Assembly (NCBI GenBank): GCA_003009755.1
Contig: PXUB01000002.1
Coordinates: 10,943-63,482, forward strand
Direction: 5' to 3'
Source: Thermoplasmatales archaeon SW_10_69_26
GTDB taxonomy: Archaea; Thermoplasmatota; SW-10-69-26
Length of the DNA: 52,540 nucleotides
The position numbers and the translations under genes are program-made. The notes beneath the pieces are model-generated. The model was not told the origin of the DNA, did not search any database, and saw only the letters and a list, made by a program, of their open reading frames with translations. This document shows, piece by piece, positions 16,581 through 25,233 of this stretch (position 1 is the first letter of the stretch; each line of letters opens with the position of its first letter).

Positions 16581-17780
16581 ATGCGGAGCGAGTCGGCTGC
16601 TCCCCGTGCCGCGATCGTCCTCGCCGCCGGCCTGGTGGTGACCCTGGTGGCCCTCGCCGGTTGCCTCGACGACGAGGCGCCCGCCGAGCCCGACCCGGGA
16701 TCGATCCCGATCTCCTCGAAGGTGATGGACACCGACGGGAACGGCCGGGACGAGTGGGTGAACCTGACGCTCAACCGGACCCACGAGTCCTCCTACTCGC
16801 GCTCGGCGATCGAGATCCACATCGAAGCGCCCGGCAAGGCCGACGCCAGCGAGCTCGTCTGCGGCTCTCCCACCCTCGAGGAGGGCGCCTGCAGTGACCG
16901 CTTCGAGAAGCCAGCTGCCTGGGAGCCCGGAGCCGCGAAGTGGACGCCCTGCGCCAAGCCCGGCCCCCATCGCATCCAGATCCTCGTCCACAACACCTCG
17001 GTCCTCGACCGGCTCGTCGAGTGCGAGGAGGCCCCCGATCCCCGAACGGCGGGCACCCAGGTCTCCGCCGAGACCGTGGACACTGACCAGGATGGACGGG
17101 ACGATTGGCTGAACCTGACCCTCACCGAGGCCCGAGGCGCCCTGTACCCCCACGAGATGACCCAGATCGACGTCTCCGCACCCAACGGCACGCCCTCGCC
17201 GATCTGCGATTCCGCTTGGTTGGCCGAGGGAGCCTGTCGGGGCCCGTTCGGGGACAACGAGGATTGGCGGGTGGGGGCGAGGAAGTGGGCGCCCTGCACG
17301 GCCAACGGCACCCATCGCGTCCGGGTGATGCTCCAGAACGACACGGTCCTCGACCGGGAGCTGGACTGCGGCGAGCCCGCCGAGGAGGGCCGGACCTCCG
17401 AGACGGCCTCGTTGGCCGCCAAGCTCGTGAGCGAGGGACCCGAGGCGGGGAGCTGGATCCGCGTCACCCTGGTCGAGGCGGCCAACGCTCCCTACGAGGA
17501 GGATCAGGTCGCCTACAACATCTCGGACCCGTCGGGCGCCACCTACGAGGACCAGGGTCCCGACAGCGGGGACAGCGACGACATCCTGTGCACCTTGGCA
17601 GAGGCGGTCGACGGGACGTGCGACGGGAGCGACTTCCACCAGGGCCCCCACCGGAACCGGTGGTCGGTCGACACCGACCTGTCCATCCCCTGCCAGGCGG
17701 CCGGCGAGCACGAACTCGAGATCCGACTCATCGGGACCACCATCCTGAACGCGACGATCGACTGCGAGTCGGCAGCCTGA
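16581..17780 (+). CDS. Lipoprotein with three tandem extracellular repeats
   Basis: A 399-residue protein with a lipobox 'VALAGC' (Cys at about residue 28). Three repeats of roughly 110 residues follow (about 42-150, 153-260 and 270-398). Repeats 1 and 2 begin with DTDGNGRDEW and DTDQDGRDDW, calcium-loop-like Asp-rich motifs, followed by 'VNLTL'/'LNLTL'. Each repeat keeps several cysteines and ends with a beta-hairpin such as 'TSVLDRLVEC'. N-glycosylation sequons are frequent. Exposed on the cell surface; function unknown. The repeat is divergent in the third copy, which lacks the Asp loop. Confidence 0.75.
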   Translation: MRSESAAPRAAIVLAAGLVVTLVALAGCLDDEAPAEPDPGSIPISSKVMDTDGNGRDEWVNLTLNRTHESSYSRSAIEIHIEAPGKADASELVCGSPTLEEGACSDRFEKPAAWEPGAAKWTPCAKPGPHRIQILVHNTSVLDRLVECEEAPDPRTAGTQVSAETVDTDQDGRDDWLNLTLTEARGALYPHEMTQIDVSAPNGTPSPICDSAWLAEGACRGPFGDNEDWRVGARKWAPCTANGTHRVRVMLQNDTVLDRELDCGEPAEEGRTSETASLAAKLVSEGPEAGSWIRVTLVEAANAPYEEDQVAYNISDPSGATYEDQGPDSGDSDDILCTLAEAVDGTCDGSDFHQGPHRNRWSVDTDLSIPCQAAGEHELEIRLIGTTILNATIDCESAA

Positions 17781-17808
17781 GGCAGTGGGGAACCGCGCCG
17801 CCGGCCGG

Positions 17809-18992
17809 TCACCGATCGAACGTCACGGTGTAGTGGCCGACCCGGACGTCGGTGTTGACCTGTTGCTCGTAGCTGGCGGTGTAGGTCCCGTCAGCCAGGT
17901 TGGGGTCGGCGGCTTGCGAGGCGTAGTAGCTCGTGAAGCTGCCGCCGCTGAAGCAGACGAACGGGCTGCAGCTCTGCTGGACGTCGACGACGGTCCCGTT
18001 GGGGGCGTCGATGCGGGCGGAGGTCTCGCCGGCCTCCCACGACGTGGGCGCTTCGCGTTCGACGTAGAGGCCAACGGCCATCGGGGTGCGATCGAACTCG
18101 AACTGCCACTCGACGGGTTCCCCCGTCGGGACCTCGCGGGTCTCGCCCATCTCGCGAGCGTAGGTGACCGGCTCCATCTCGGCGCTGGTCCCGTTCGTGC
18201 GGATCGTCACGTCGGGCTGGCCAGGCGGGATCAACAGGACGTGGTCGCCGGCCTCGGCGTCCTCGGGCATGGTCGTCCGTGATCGCGCCTGGGTCGTGGC
18301 GGGCCGCCTCGCGGTTCTGCGGGTCGTAGCGGACGAGCTGGATCGGGTCCTCGTTGCGGGCGTTGTCGACCTGGATCCGTTGGCCCGGATCGAGGGGGAC
18401 CTCGACCGCCACGCCCGAGAAGGCGATGTCGTGGTGATCCATCAGGCGAGCCTCGAGCGTGTAGTCGACCTCGGTCGCCGGCGGGAAGCCGAACCACTGC
18501 ATCATGGCTTGCATCGTCTCGGAGCCGGGAAGGACGACGGCCTCGATGCGTTGCTCGGAGCCGTCGTCGGATCGCTCCCAGTCCATCGAGTAGACGGTGC
18601 CATCGCCCGCGTCGAGCCACATGTAGGGCGTGCCGCCCTCGGCGGTCATCTCGACGACGACGTGGATGGGCAGCTCGCCGGGCCCCGGGGCGGGCAGGTC
18701 GACCGAACGCGTCGAGTCGCCCGTGACGCAGCCGCCCAGCATGCAAGCCTCCTGGGCCTGGTAGGTCCCGTTCTCGCGGACGTGGTCGACGACGGTCTCC
18801 TCGAGCCCGGGGTAGGTCACGACGTCGAGGGCCTCGCTCTGGTCGGTGGTCCCGCCAGAGGCCTCGCTCGCGGTCGCGGCCGATCGCTCGGACGCGGGGT
18901 CGTCGGCGCTAGCGGTCTCGGCCTCGTCGCTGGGCGTCGGCGAGGTGCGAGGTGGAATTGTCGGCGCCGAGGCAGCCGGTGAGACTGCTCAT
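17809..18992 (-). pseudogene. Frame-disrupted lipoprotein gene
   Basis: Three frames join into one plausible surface protein. It starts at an ATG overlapping the pantoate-kinase stop (ATGA) with 'MSSLTGCLGADNSTS', a lipobox-like Cys without the expected hydrophobic signal. It continues in a second frame with 'SPTPSDEAETASADD', a Ser/Thr/Asp linker, and the domain from 'VVTYPGLEETVVDHV' to 'VRYDPQNREAARHD'. It finishes in a third frame, 'MPEDAEAGDHVLLIPPG' to 'VRVGHYTVTFDR' (stop 17809). The shifts lie near 18950 and 18270. Alternatively the last part is a separate 153-residue gene. Domain unknown; probably extracellular beta-sandwich. Confidence 0.6.
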
Positions 18993-19912
18993 CGTCCGCC
19001 GAGGGCCTCGTCGAGCTGGTCCTTGTCGAACAGGCGCAGGCCCTGCTCGTCGAGGGGGATCACGCTCGGGTTGCCGTGGGCGGAGAGCACGTCGACGAGC
19101 GTCTCGGTGTCGCCGTAGGCGATCACGGTGTTGCCGAGCATGGCGGCCATGGCTTGGCCGCCTTCGCGGGCGACGTCGATCGCGGTGAGCACGTCGTCGT
19201 CGACGAGCCCGGTCTCGCGCGTGAAGTGGGCGCCGGCCTGGAAGATCGATTCCAAGGAGGGGTTCTCGGCGACGCTCTCGGTGCAATCGCTGCCGACCTC
19301 GGTGACGCGCTCCATGACGGCCTCGTCGCGCAGCAGGGCGTCGGTGTCGAGGTCCTCGCCGATGGTGACGGCCACGACGTCGCCCTTGGCGGGCAGGCGC
19401 TTTTGGGAGCCATAGGGAGCGATGCCGGGCGAGGTGCGGAGCACGGCGCCGCCGAGGAAGGAGGAGACGACGTCGCCGAGCCCGGTGCGGTGGCGGACCT
19501 CGGCCAGGTGGGCGGCCTTCATCGCCTTCGAGCGGCCCTTGCCCAGGCAGCGGGCGAGCGCGAACGCGGCCGACAGGGCGCTGGCGCCGCTGACGCCGAA
19601 GCCCTGTCCTTCGGGAGCGCCCTCGGTCACGGTGCAGGAGACTTCGATCGGGCGGTCGCCGAGGAGCTGGCGCAGGGCCTCGCGGGTGACCTTGGCGTCG
19701 CCGTCGCCGTGGCGGCGGGTGACTCCGATCGCTGCCTGGTCGGCCTCCTCGGCTTCGACGGTGGCGACGACGCCGGTGCCCAGGCACATGCCGGCGCCCC
19801 AGGAGCCGGTGCGTTGGGGCTCCTTGGGTTGGATGTTGGGCACGAAGAACGCGGTCACGTGGCAGGGCGCGAACGTCGTGGCTTCGGATCGGCGCAGCAG
19901 GTTGGCGTTCAC
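18989..19912 (-). CDS. Pantoate kinase (archaeal PoK, GHMP family)
   Basis: A 307-residue GHMP kinase that phosphorylates pantoate to 4-phosphopantoate, the first step of the archaeal route to phosphopantothenate. The ATP-binding GHMP loop is 'GQGFGVSGAS' (residues 102-111). The N-terminal 'CHVTAFFVPNIQPKEP' and 'TGSWGAGMCLGTGV' are typical of PoK. GTG start. It lies 3 nt downstream of coaBC, so both belong to one CoA-biosynthesis operon; the usual partner phosphopantothenate synthetase is not in the window. Its stop overlaps the ATG of the lipoprotein remnant. Confidence 0.92.
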   Translation of the reverse strand: MNANLLRRSEATTFAPCHVTAFFVPNIQPKEPQRTGSWGAGMCLGTGVVATVEAEEADQAAIGVTRRHGDGDAKVTREALRQLLGDRPIEVSCTVTEGAPEGQGFGVSGASALSAAFALARCLGKGRSKAMKAAHLAEVRHRTGLGDVVSSFLGGAVLRTSPGIAPYGSQKRLPAKGDVVAVTIGEDLDTDALLRDEAVMERVTEVGSDCTESVAENPSLESIFQAGAHFTRETGLVDDDVLTAIDVAREGGQAMAAMLGNTVIAYGDTETLVDVLSAHGNPSVIPLDEQGLRLFDKDQLDEALGGR

Positions 19913-19915
19913 GGT

Positions 19916-21106
19916 CTACACCTCCTCGTGGAGCGTCTGCAGCACGCGGCGGGCGACGGCCTCCTTGGAGCCCTCGATCGGGGTCGTGGCGGCGTCGGTG
20001 ACGAGGTGGACGCGCGTGTCGTCGACGTCGACGTCCTCGAGCCGGTTGGCGACGACGGCCTCGAGGCGGTTCTCCTTGCGGAAGCGCGCCGCCTTCGCCG
20101 TTAGATCGTCCTCGTCGATCCCGGCCTCGGCCTTGAACCCGACGAGGCGTTGACCGCCGTCGAGCTCCGCCCGCAGCTCGGGCAGTACCTTGGGGGTGGG
20201 CTCCAGCGGGAGGACCTGGTCCTCGCCGCTGGGCAGCTTGCCATCGGAGGGCTTGGCTTGGAAGTCGCTGATAGCGGCCGGCACCAGTACCCAGTCGTAG
20301 GCGGCGGCTTCCGGCGCGAGGTCGACGAGGTCCTGCACGGTGACGAACCGCTCGCGGGGCACGGTCTCGGGCAGGTCGACGTGGCCGTGGCCGAACCACA
20401 TGTCCACGTCGGCGCCCAGGCGGTAGGCCTCGCGGGCCAGCGCGGCACCGGTGCGGCCGGTGCTCTGGTTCGTGACGACGCGCATCTCGTCGATCGTCTC
20501 GATCGTGGAGCCGTTGACGACGAGCACGCGCTCGCCCTCGAAGGGTCCGGGGCCGAGCTCGCGGATGACGGTCTCGGTGACCGCCTCGATCGAGGCCATC
20601 TTGGCCTCGCCTTCCTCGAGCTCGGGGTCGACGACGGCGGCGCCTTCGTCCTCGAGGGTGTCGACGTGCTGGCGGGTGCGCTCTTGGTCGAGCATGCCCT
20701 CGTGCATGGCGGGGACGACGATCACGGGGACGTGGCCCAGGCTCGTGGAGACGAGGCTGGTTACGGGTGTGTCGTCGATGGCGAGCGCGGTCTTGCTGAT
20801 CGAGTTCGCGGTCGCCGGCGCCATCAAGACGGCGTCGACCTCGCCCTTGACGCCCACGAGATGCTCGACCTGGCCGGTGAGCTCGGTGACCGGTTCGTGC
20901 CCGGTCGCGAACTCCAGCGCGTAGGGGTGGAGGATGTCGAGCGCGGCGGGGCTGGCGAAGGGCACGACCTCGGCGCCGTGGCGGGCCAGCTCGCGGGCCA
21001 GCTTCACGGTCTCGACGGCGGCGATGCTGCCGGTTACGCCGAGCGCGATGCGGGTACCCTCGAGCAACGAGGATGCGTTGCCCCGGATCTCCCGGGCGGG
21101 ATGCAT
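19916..21106 (-). CDS. coaBC: Bifunctional phosphopantothenoylcysteine synthetase/decarboxylase
   Basis: A 396-residue fusion enzyme of CoA synthesis. The N-terminal CoaC flavoprotein has 'RIALGVTGSIAAVETVKLA' (FMN binding), 'APATANSISKTA' and 'PAMHEGM' with the conserved His/Met. The C-terminal CoaB part has 'VVTNQSTGRTGAALAREA', which binds the acyl intermediate. CoaB joins phosphopantothenate and cysteine; CoaC decarboxylates to phosphopantetheine. I chose ATG 21106 because homology begins at about residue 18 after it and the upstream extension is low-complexity Arg/Pro-rich. Operon with pantoate kinase (3-nt gap). Confidence 0.94.
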   Translation of the reverse strand: MHPAREIRGNASSLLEGTRIALGVTGSIAAVETVKLARELARHGAEVVPFASPAALDILHPYALEFATGHEPVTELTGQVEHLVGVKGEVDAVLMAPATANSISKTALAIDDTPVTSLVSTSLGHVPVIVVPAMHEGMLDQERTRQHVDTLEDEGAAVVDPELEEGEAKMASIEAVTETVIRELGPGPFEGERVLVVNGSTIETIDEMRVVTNQSTGRTGAALAREAYRLGADVDMWFGHGHVDLPETVPRERFVTVQDLVDLAPEAAAYDWVLVPAAISDFQAKPSDGKLPSGEDQVLPLEPTPKVLPELRAELDGGQRLVGFKAEAGIDEDDLTAKAARFRKENRLEAVVANRLEDVDVDDTRVHLVTDAATTPIEGSKEAVARRVLQTLHEEV

Positions 21107-21371
21107 GCAGCTGGCTAAGGACCTCGCGTTGAAAAAGCCACGCCGTCGAGACCGTCGCGTCGGGCCCGGAGGGTGACGAGCAGCCCTCGACGGAAAGACC
21201 AGAGGGCTGGCCTCGACCTTCGAGGGCGGACCCGGGCCGGCCCGAGGGGTGGCCTCGGGCGGGCCCGTCCCTACCGCGGGCAAACGGTGTCGCCCTCGAC
21301 GGACTCGATGGACCGCCCGGCCCCGTCGGGCGGTCGCAACCGTCATCAGGGACCCCCGTACTGCGGGTGCC

Positions 21372-22064
21372 GTGCCCGGTTACCGTGTCCCCTTCGGTCA
21401 GGCGAGCCCCGACGAGGAGCCCGAGGGTTTCGATCCCGGCCCGGTGTTGGCGAGGATCGTGGACGAGGATCTGGTGCCGGACAACGGTGGGACCGCCGAG
21501 GGCTCCATCGACACGGCCTGGGGCAAGCTGGCGGCCGAGCGCCGCGGCGGGGACGAGGTGCACGTCACCATGCCCGAGGCCGAGGTGACGAGCCGGCAGG
21601 TGATGGTGAACGTCGCGGCGATGAAGCTGGGCGTCGACAAGGCGCTCGTCGAGGAGACCGAGGCCGCGATCCAGGCGATCGACGTCGGCGAGCCGGTGTT
21701 GGTGTGCCCGCTGCCGGGCGAGGACGCCGTGCGGGACGCGCCCACGCAGGCCCAGGTGGCCACGGTGCCGGGCGTCGAGGCCGAGATCGGGGTGGCCTAC
21801 ACCGTCGTGCAGACCTCCCCCTACGCCCGCATCGTGGCGCGATCGTGGGGCGAGGGCCCACCGATGACGGTGCTGGCTGCGGCCGCGGTGCATCTGATGC
21901 TCAGCGAGCGGTTCAGGCCAACGTACCCCCGGACGCGCGTCGTGGCCGAGCTGGTCGACGAGGAGGGGGAGGTCGAGATCACCGTCCAGGCGCGCGAGGC
22001 CGGCGGCGGGCCGGTCGTCGAGCGCGTGCTCGTCGGCGGCCAGGTCGAGGCCCTCGACGGGTGA
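21372..22064 (+). CDS. Unknown acidic protein next to CoA genes
   Basis: A 230-residue protein starting at GTG ('VPGYRVPFGQASPDEE'). It is soluble and acidic with a regular alpha/beta pattern; features include 'VDEDLVPDNGGTAEGSIDTAW' shortened motifs, 'HVTMPEAEVTSRQVMVNVAA' and a C-terminal hydrophobic beta strand region 'RTRVVAELVDEEGEVEI'. I do not recognise the family. An upstream ATG at 21249 is in frame but adds an Arg/Pro-rich stretch unlike the rest. Divergent from coaBC and followed 51 nt later by tRNA-Gly. Confidence 0.65.
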   Translation: MPGYRVPFGQASPDEEPEGFDPGPVLARIVDEDLVPDNGGTAEGSIDTAWGKLAAERRGGDEVHVTMPEAEVTSRQVMVNVAAMKLGVDKALVEETEAAIQAIDVGEPVLVCPLPGEDAVRDAPTQAQVATVPGVEAEIGVAYTVVQTSPYARIVARSWGEGPPMTVLAAAAVHLMLSERFRPTYPRTRVVAELVDEEGEVEITVQAREAGGGPVVERVLVGGQVEALDG

Positions 22065-22115
22065 CGGAGCGAGGCGAAAAGCGTAAAGACGGGTTCCGCT
22101 TTGGGCGACCACCGC

Positions 22116-22188
22116 GCGGGTGTGGTCTAATCTGGTAGGACAGAAGCTTCCCATGCTTCTAGTCCGGGTTCAAATCCCGGCACCCGCA
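22116..22188 (+). tRNA. tRNA-Gly(CCC)
   Basis: All arms fold: acceptor GCGGGTG/CACCCGC, D-arm GTCT...GGAC, anticodon stem GAAGC/GCTTC around TTCCCAT (anticodon CCC at 22150-22152), T-arm CCGGG-TTCAAAT-CCCGG, discriminator A. No intron and no encoded CCA. Its 3' end forms the left boundary of the integrated element: the sequence from the T-loop onwards is duplicated at 26630. Confidence 0.96.
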
Positions 22189-22268
22189 CTTCTCCATCAG
22201 ACCCCATAGCAGTGCCACGTGCGGGTGCCGGGAGAGGACGCCCGACCACAGCCACCGCCGAGGGCGTC
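22172..22268 (+). repeat. Left 97-bp direct repeat (attL-like)
   Basis: Starts in the T-loop of tRNA-Gly and ends at GAGGGCGTC. It matches 26630-26726 over the full length with four substitutions by eye. It contains a 15-bp inverted copy of the tRNA 3' end (22175-22189 with 22219-22233) and a GACGCCC/GGGCGTC hairpin. Confidence 0.9.
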
Positions 22269-22272
22269 CGTA

Positions 22273-22463
22273 TCGCCAGCATCCTTGGCCGGGGGAACCG
22301 CACGGTCGGATGCTGGCGAGCGGGCGGATCCCCGATCCGCCCTGATCCGGAGATCAGCCTCGTCCACCAAGCCATCGGCTGATCTCCGAGGCACCCGCAT
22401 CCAGCCAGGCCGGGATTTGCGGCCGTCCTCCGGAGGGTCCGACCGCGGCAGATCGTCGGACCC
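22273..22463. repeat. Cluster of perfect palindromes inside the left end of the element
   Basis: Four consecutive strong inverted repeats: 22273-22284/22308-22319 (12 bp), 22322-22330/22334-22342 (9 bp, 3-nt loop), 22348-22359/22377-22388 (12 bp) and 22435-22443/22455-22463 (9 bp, GGGTCCGAC/GTCGGACCC). No gene fits here. The GTCGGACC arms recur in a hairpin at the right end (26578-26607). Possible roles are integrase arm sites, an origin or a structured RNA. Confidence 0.7.
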
Positions 22464-22468
22464 GGGGG

Positions 22469-23582
22469 TCATCGGACACCACCTCCACGGAGGCGGGGGA
22501 CGTGTTCGGTGTCCATCTCGGCCCGGGCGCGGGCTCGGTCCAGGTAGTGTTTCTCGACGGTGCGAACCTCGTCTCCAAGCGCCTGGGCGACCTTGTAGAC
22601 GTTGAACTCGGTAGCGATGAGAAACTCGGTGGCGACGTACCGCCGCATCTTGTACGGGTGGAACCCCGGCCAGACGCGCTTGCCGACCCGGGACAACTCC
22701 GTCTGGAGGTAGTGATCTGTCCACCGCTTTCCGTCCAGCTTAACGAACACGGCATCCTTGTCCGCATCAGCCTGGTCGCGATGGTGGTCGATGTAGTTGC
22801 CCAGACTCTTGCTGTTCGGCGCGTCGAGGACGTAACTGGGTAGCGGCATCCGGCGTCGGTTGCCGCCTTTCTTCTTCTCCGTGACGACGATCTCTCCGGC
22901 GTCACGGTCTACGTCGTCCAAGTCGAGCGCCGCGATCTCGCTGGGGGCTCGCACCCCGGTGTGGAAGCCGAAGTGGAACACGTAGGCCAGCGTCGTCCGC
23001 TTGAACGGGGACAGATCGTGGCCCCAATCCTCCTCGGCGGTCCAGACGTCCGGGGCAAGCTCGGGCTCCGGAAGGGTCCGAGTCGGCTCAGGCTCTCGGA
23101 ACTGAGGGTTCAAGCACTCCCATACGTCCTAACCCGAGGAACTTGAGCAAGCTCTTGAGCGCCTTCCGGTAGTGGTTCAGCGCGCTCCCGGTGGCCCCGT
23201 TCTCCATCCGGAGGAGGACGTGGTCTTGCCAGCTATCCTCGCTCGGCGGTCGGAGCGAGACGGGCGCGTCCTCGTGGTGCTCAAGGAACCGGATGTATCG
23301 GACCCGGCAGTCGGCGGTCCCAGGGGCTAGCCCCTGGCTGGCCACCATGTGCCGGCGGAACTCCTCGTAGGTCCCCTCGGTCAGCTCGGGGTTCTCGTTG
23401 TGCAACTCCCCAAGGCCAGCCAGTTCGATCAGGCCCGCGTCTCGCAGCTTGAGGAGCGTCTTGATCTCCTCAGGCCGAAGGTCCACGGTGGACGCCGCCT
23501 GTTGGGCGTTTGCAGCGTCCTGCAGAGTCAGATCGTCATCACTGCGGGACATCTCGGTGCCCTTCTGGGCAAGATGAGACAT
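22469..23582 (-). pseudogene. Tyrosine recombinase (integrase) split by a frameshift
   Basis: The N-terminal core-binding domain runs from about 23582 to 23110 ('GTYEEFRRHMVASQGLAPGT', 'LNHYRKALKSLLKFLGL'). The catalytic domain continues in another frame from 23113 to 22469 with Arg in 'HTGVRAPSEIAALDL', the HxxR box 'FHPYKMRRYVATEF' and the nucleophile Tyr in 'TVEKHYLDRA'. Together they make a normal integrase of about 370 residues. The single-base shift lies at 'GRMGVLE/NPQFREPE' (around 23100). The start could be ATG 23582, ATG 23552 or a leaderless TTG at 23720, which has a TATA-like box 25-28 nt upstream. It acts on the tRNA-Gly att sites. If the shift is real the element is immobile. 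Confidence 0.8.
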
Positions 23583-23813
23583 TTTCGTGACACTCTGCTC
23601 GGCTCCGGTTAGCGAGTGGGTCGTTGAGCATTGCCAACCACCTCGCCCGGAGCTACCGTTCTCGGTCTGCAGGTCGATTGCGGTCAATGCAGACCCAGAC
23701 AGCTCCCCAGGAGCAATCAAGCCCAGAAATTTCTACGTTAAGCCTAAAAGAGTAAGGTATGACGGGGAAAGCCTCTCTCCCCGAAAAAGAGGTCAGGCGG
23801 AGTTGGGGGAGAT

Positions 23814-25070
23814 CTAGAAAGGCCCAAGACGCTCTTGACCGGAACGCTCGATACTCTCGCTCAGGTCGTAGTCTTCGAAATTAAGCCCGAACTCCTCCTT
23901 GTACTCAAGCCGCTTGTCGATGGCGTCCGCCGAGAACAGGACGTTGAGATCCTGCTCTATCTCCTCGATGTATGAACGATCCTCATCAATGTTTGCGAAT
24001 CGTTCCTGGATGGGGGAGCAATCGTGGATCTCCGTGCCGACCCATTTACGACCCATCAGCTCGGCGGCGACGTAGGTTGTCCCTGCTCCACCGAATGGAT
24101 CGAGGACTCTGTCTCCCTGTTCGGTGGCCATTCCGATCACTCTGTGGAGAAGCTTCAGACTGAGTTGGTTGGCGTCACGGTGGAGGTATCTCTTGTGGCG
24201 GACGGGTGGAATGTCATCCCAGACATCGGTCAGATTCACCCCCTTTGGGTTCATCTTTGATTTGTATCCTCCGTAGTCATTCTGCTCACCTCCGCAGTGG
24301 GGGCAAGTGTCGATGGGAAGCCGGTCTGGATCGAACGTTTCGGGGGAACCCCCCTTTACAAAGTACAGGAGAGAATAATGAGATGGATAGAGACGGCCAG
24401 GGATCGGGAGTCCGAACTTGATGTCTACCGTAATCCAATGGCGAAGAGTGAGCCGTCGGGAAATGTAGTCTCCAAAATGGATATTCCATTTTGGCAGGTT
24501 ATACAGGAAGAAAGCACCTCCCGGCCGGAGAAGGCGGATAGCCTCGTCGATCCACTCGGTGGACCATCGGAGGTATTCATCTTCCGCAAGGTCGTCCCCG
24601 TTTTCTTCTCCATAGTCCTTGTCAAGATTGAATGGAGGATCTGCGAAGATCAGGTCAAAGGACTCTTCCTCTAGTTGCGGTAAAACATCGCGGCAGTCGG
24701 CGTTGTATAACTTGCCTCGCTCGGTACTGAAGATGGGTTCTGGAAGGCCACCCCCGGGGCCCTGCTCAAGAGTCTCCACATCGTATGCTTCCTCAAGTGC
24801 CTCAAGCCCTCTGTCGGGGTCTTCGACAAGAGCCTGCTGTAGCCGCTCCGGGAACTCGCCAGTTAGCAGATGGATCGCTTCGGGGGAATATTCTAGGGCC
24901 GATGCCAAGTCTTGGAGCTGGCTGTCCGTGGGGGGCACCCCTTCCTCGATGTCCCTTAGGGTGCCCACACGGAGGCCGGCTTCCTTCGCGAGCTCATTAT
25001 CGCTAAGGCCTTGCTTCCGACGGAGGCGGCTCACGACGTCGCCGGCCGAACGGAAAAGGAGGCCGGTCAT
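23814..25070 (-). CDS. XRE-HTH-fused beta-class DNA N6-adenine methyltransferase
   Basis: A 418-residue fusion. Residues 8-62 form an XRE helix-turn-helix ('DNELAKEAGLRVGTLRDIEE'). The methyltransferase part has motif IV DPPFN (144-148) before the AdoMet motif I DPFGGAGTT (324-332), the beta-class order; DPPF favours N6-adenine over N4-cytosine. A small CPHC motif (256-259) lies in the target-recognition region. It would protect the host at the restriction site and, through the HTH, could repress its own operon. Divergent from the wHTH-REase pair. Target sequence unknown. Lower GC than the chromosome, consistent with transfer. Confidence 0.9.
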   Translation of the reverse strand: MTGLLFRSAGDVVSRLRRKQGLSDNELAKEAGLRVGTLRDIEEGVPPTDSQLQDLASALEYSPEAIHLLTGEFPERLQQALVEDPDRGLEALEEAYDVETLEQGPGGGLPEPIFSTERGKLYNADCRDVLPQLEEESFDLIFADPPFNLDKDYGEENGDDLAEDEYLRWSTEWIDEAIRLLRPGGAFFLYNLPKWNIHFGDYISRRLTLRHWITVDIKFGLPIPGRLYPSHYSLLYFVKGGSPETFDPDRLPIDTCPHCGGEQNDYGGYKSKMNPKGVNLTDVWDDIPPVRHKRYLHRDANQLSLKLLHRVIGMATEQGDRVLDPFGGAGTTYVAAELMGRKWVGTEIHDCSPIQERFANIDEDRSYIEEIEQDLNVLFSADAIDKRLEYKEEFGLNFEDYDLSESIERSGQERLGPF

Positions 25071-25207
25071 TTCAGACTCTCCCTGCGAAGCGTCACAAGC
25101 CAGTCATCCATGGATGGGGCTTTACTCATTGGGTCCCTGATAGGTCCGACCACCCCTTTATTCCTTTCATTGGACGGTGAAAGGTCTGGTGCTTCGCTAG
25201 TAATATG

Positions 25208-25221
25208 CTGACCGTGGTCAG
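25208..25221. promoter_or_regulatory. Palindromic operator candidate CTGACC-GT-GGTCAG
   Basis: A perfect 6-bp inverted repeat with a 2-nt spacer, 13 nt before the GTG start of the wHTH gene and just after an AT-rich TAGTAATAT box. A repressor bound here would block the TATA box or start site. Either the methyltransferase HTH or the wHTH protein could bind. Confidence 0.55.
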
Positions 25222-25233
25222 TGGGATGGAGCA

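Noticed and set aside
18993-22154. A roughly 1000-residue Arg/Pro-rich frame on the minus strand across coaBC and pantoate kinase
   Set aside because: It is out of frame with the recognised enzymes and has shuffled composition.
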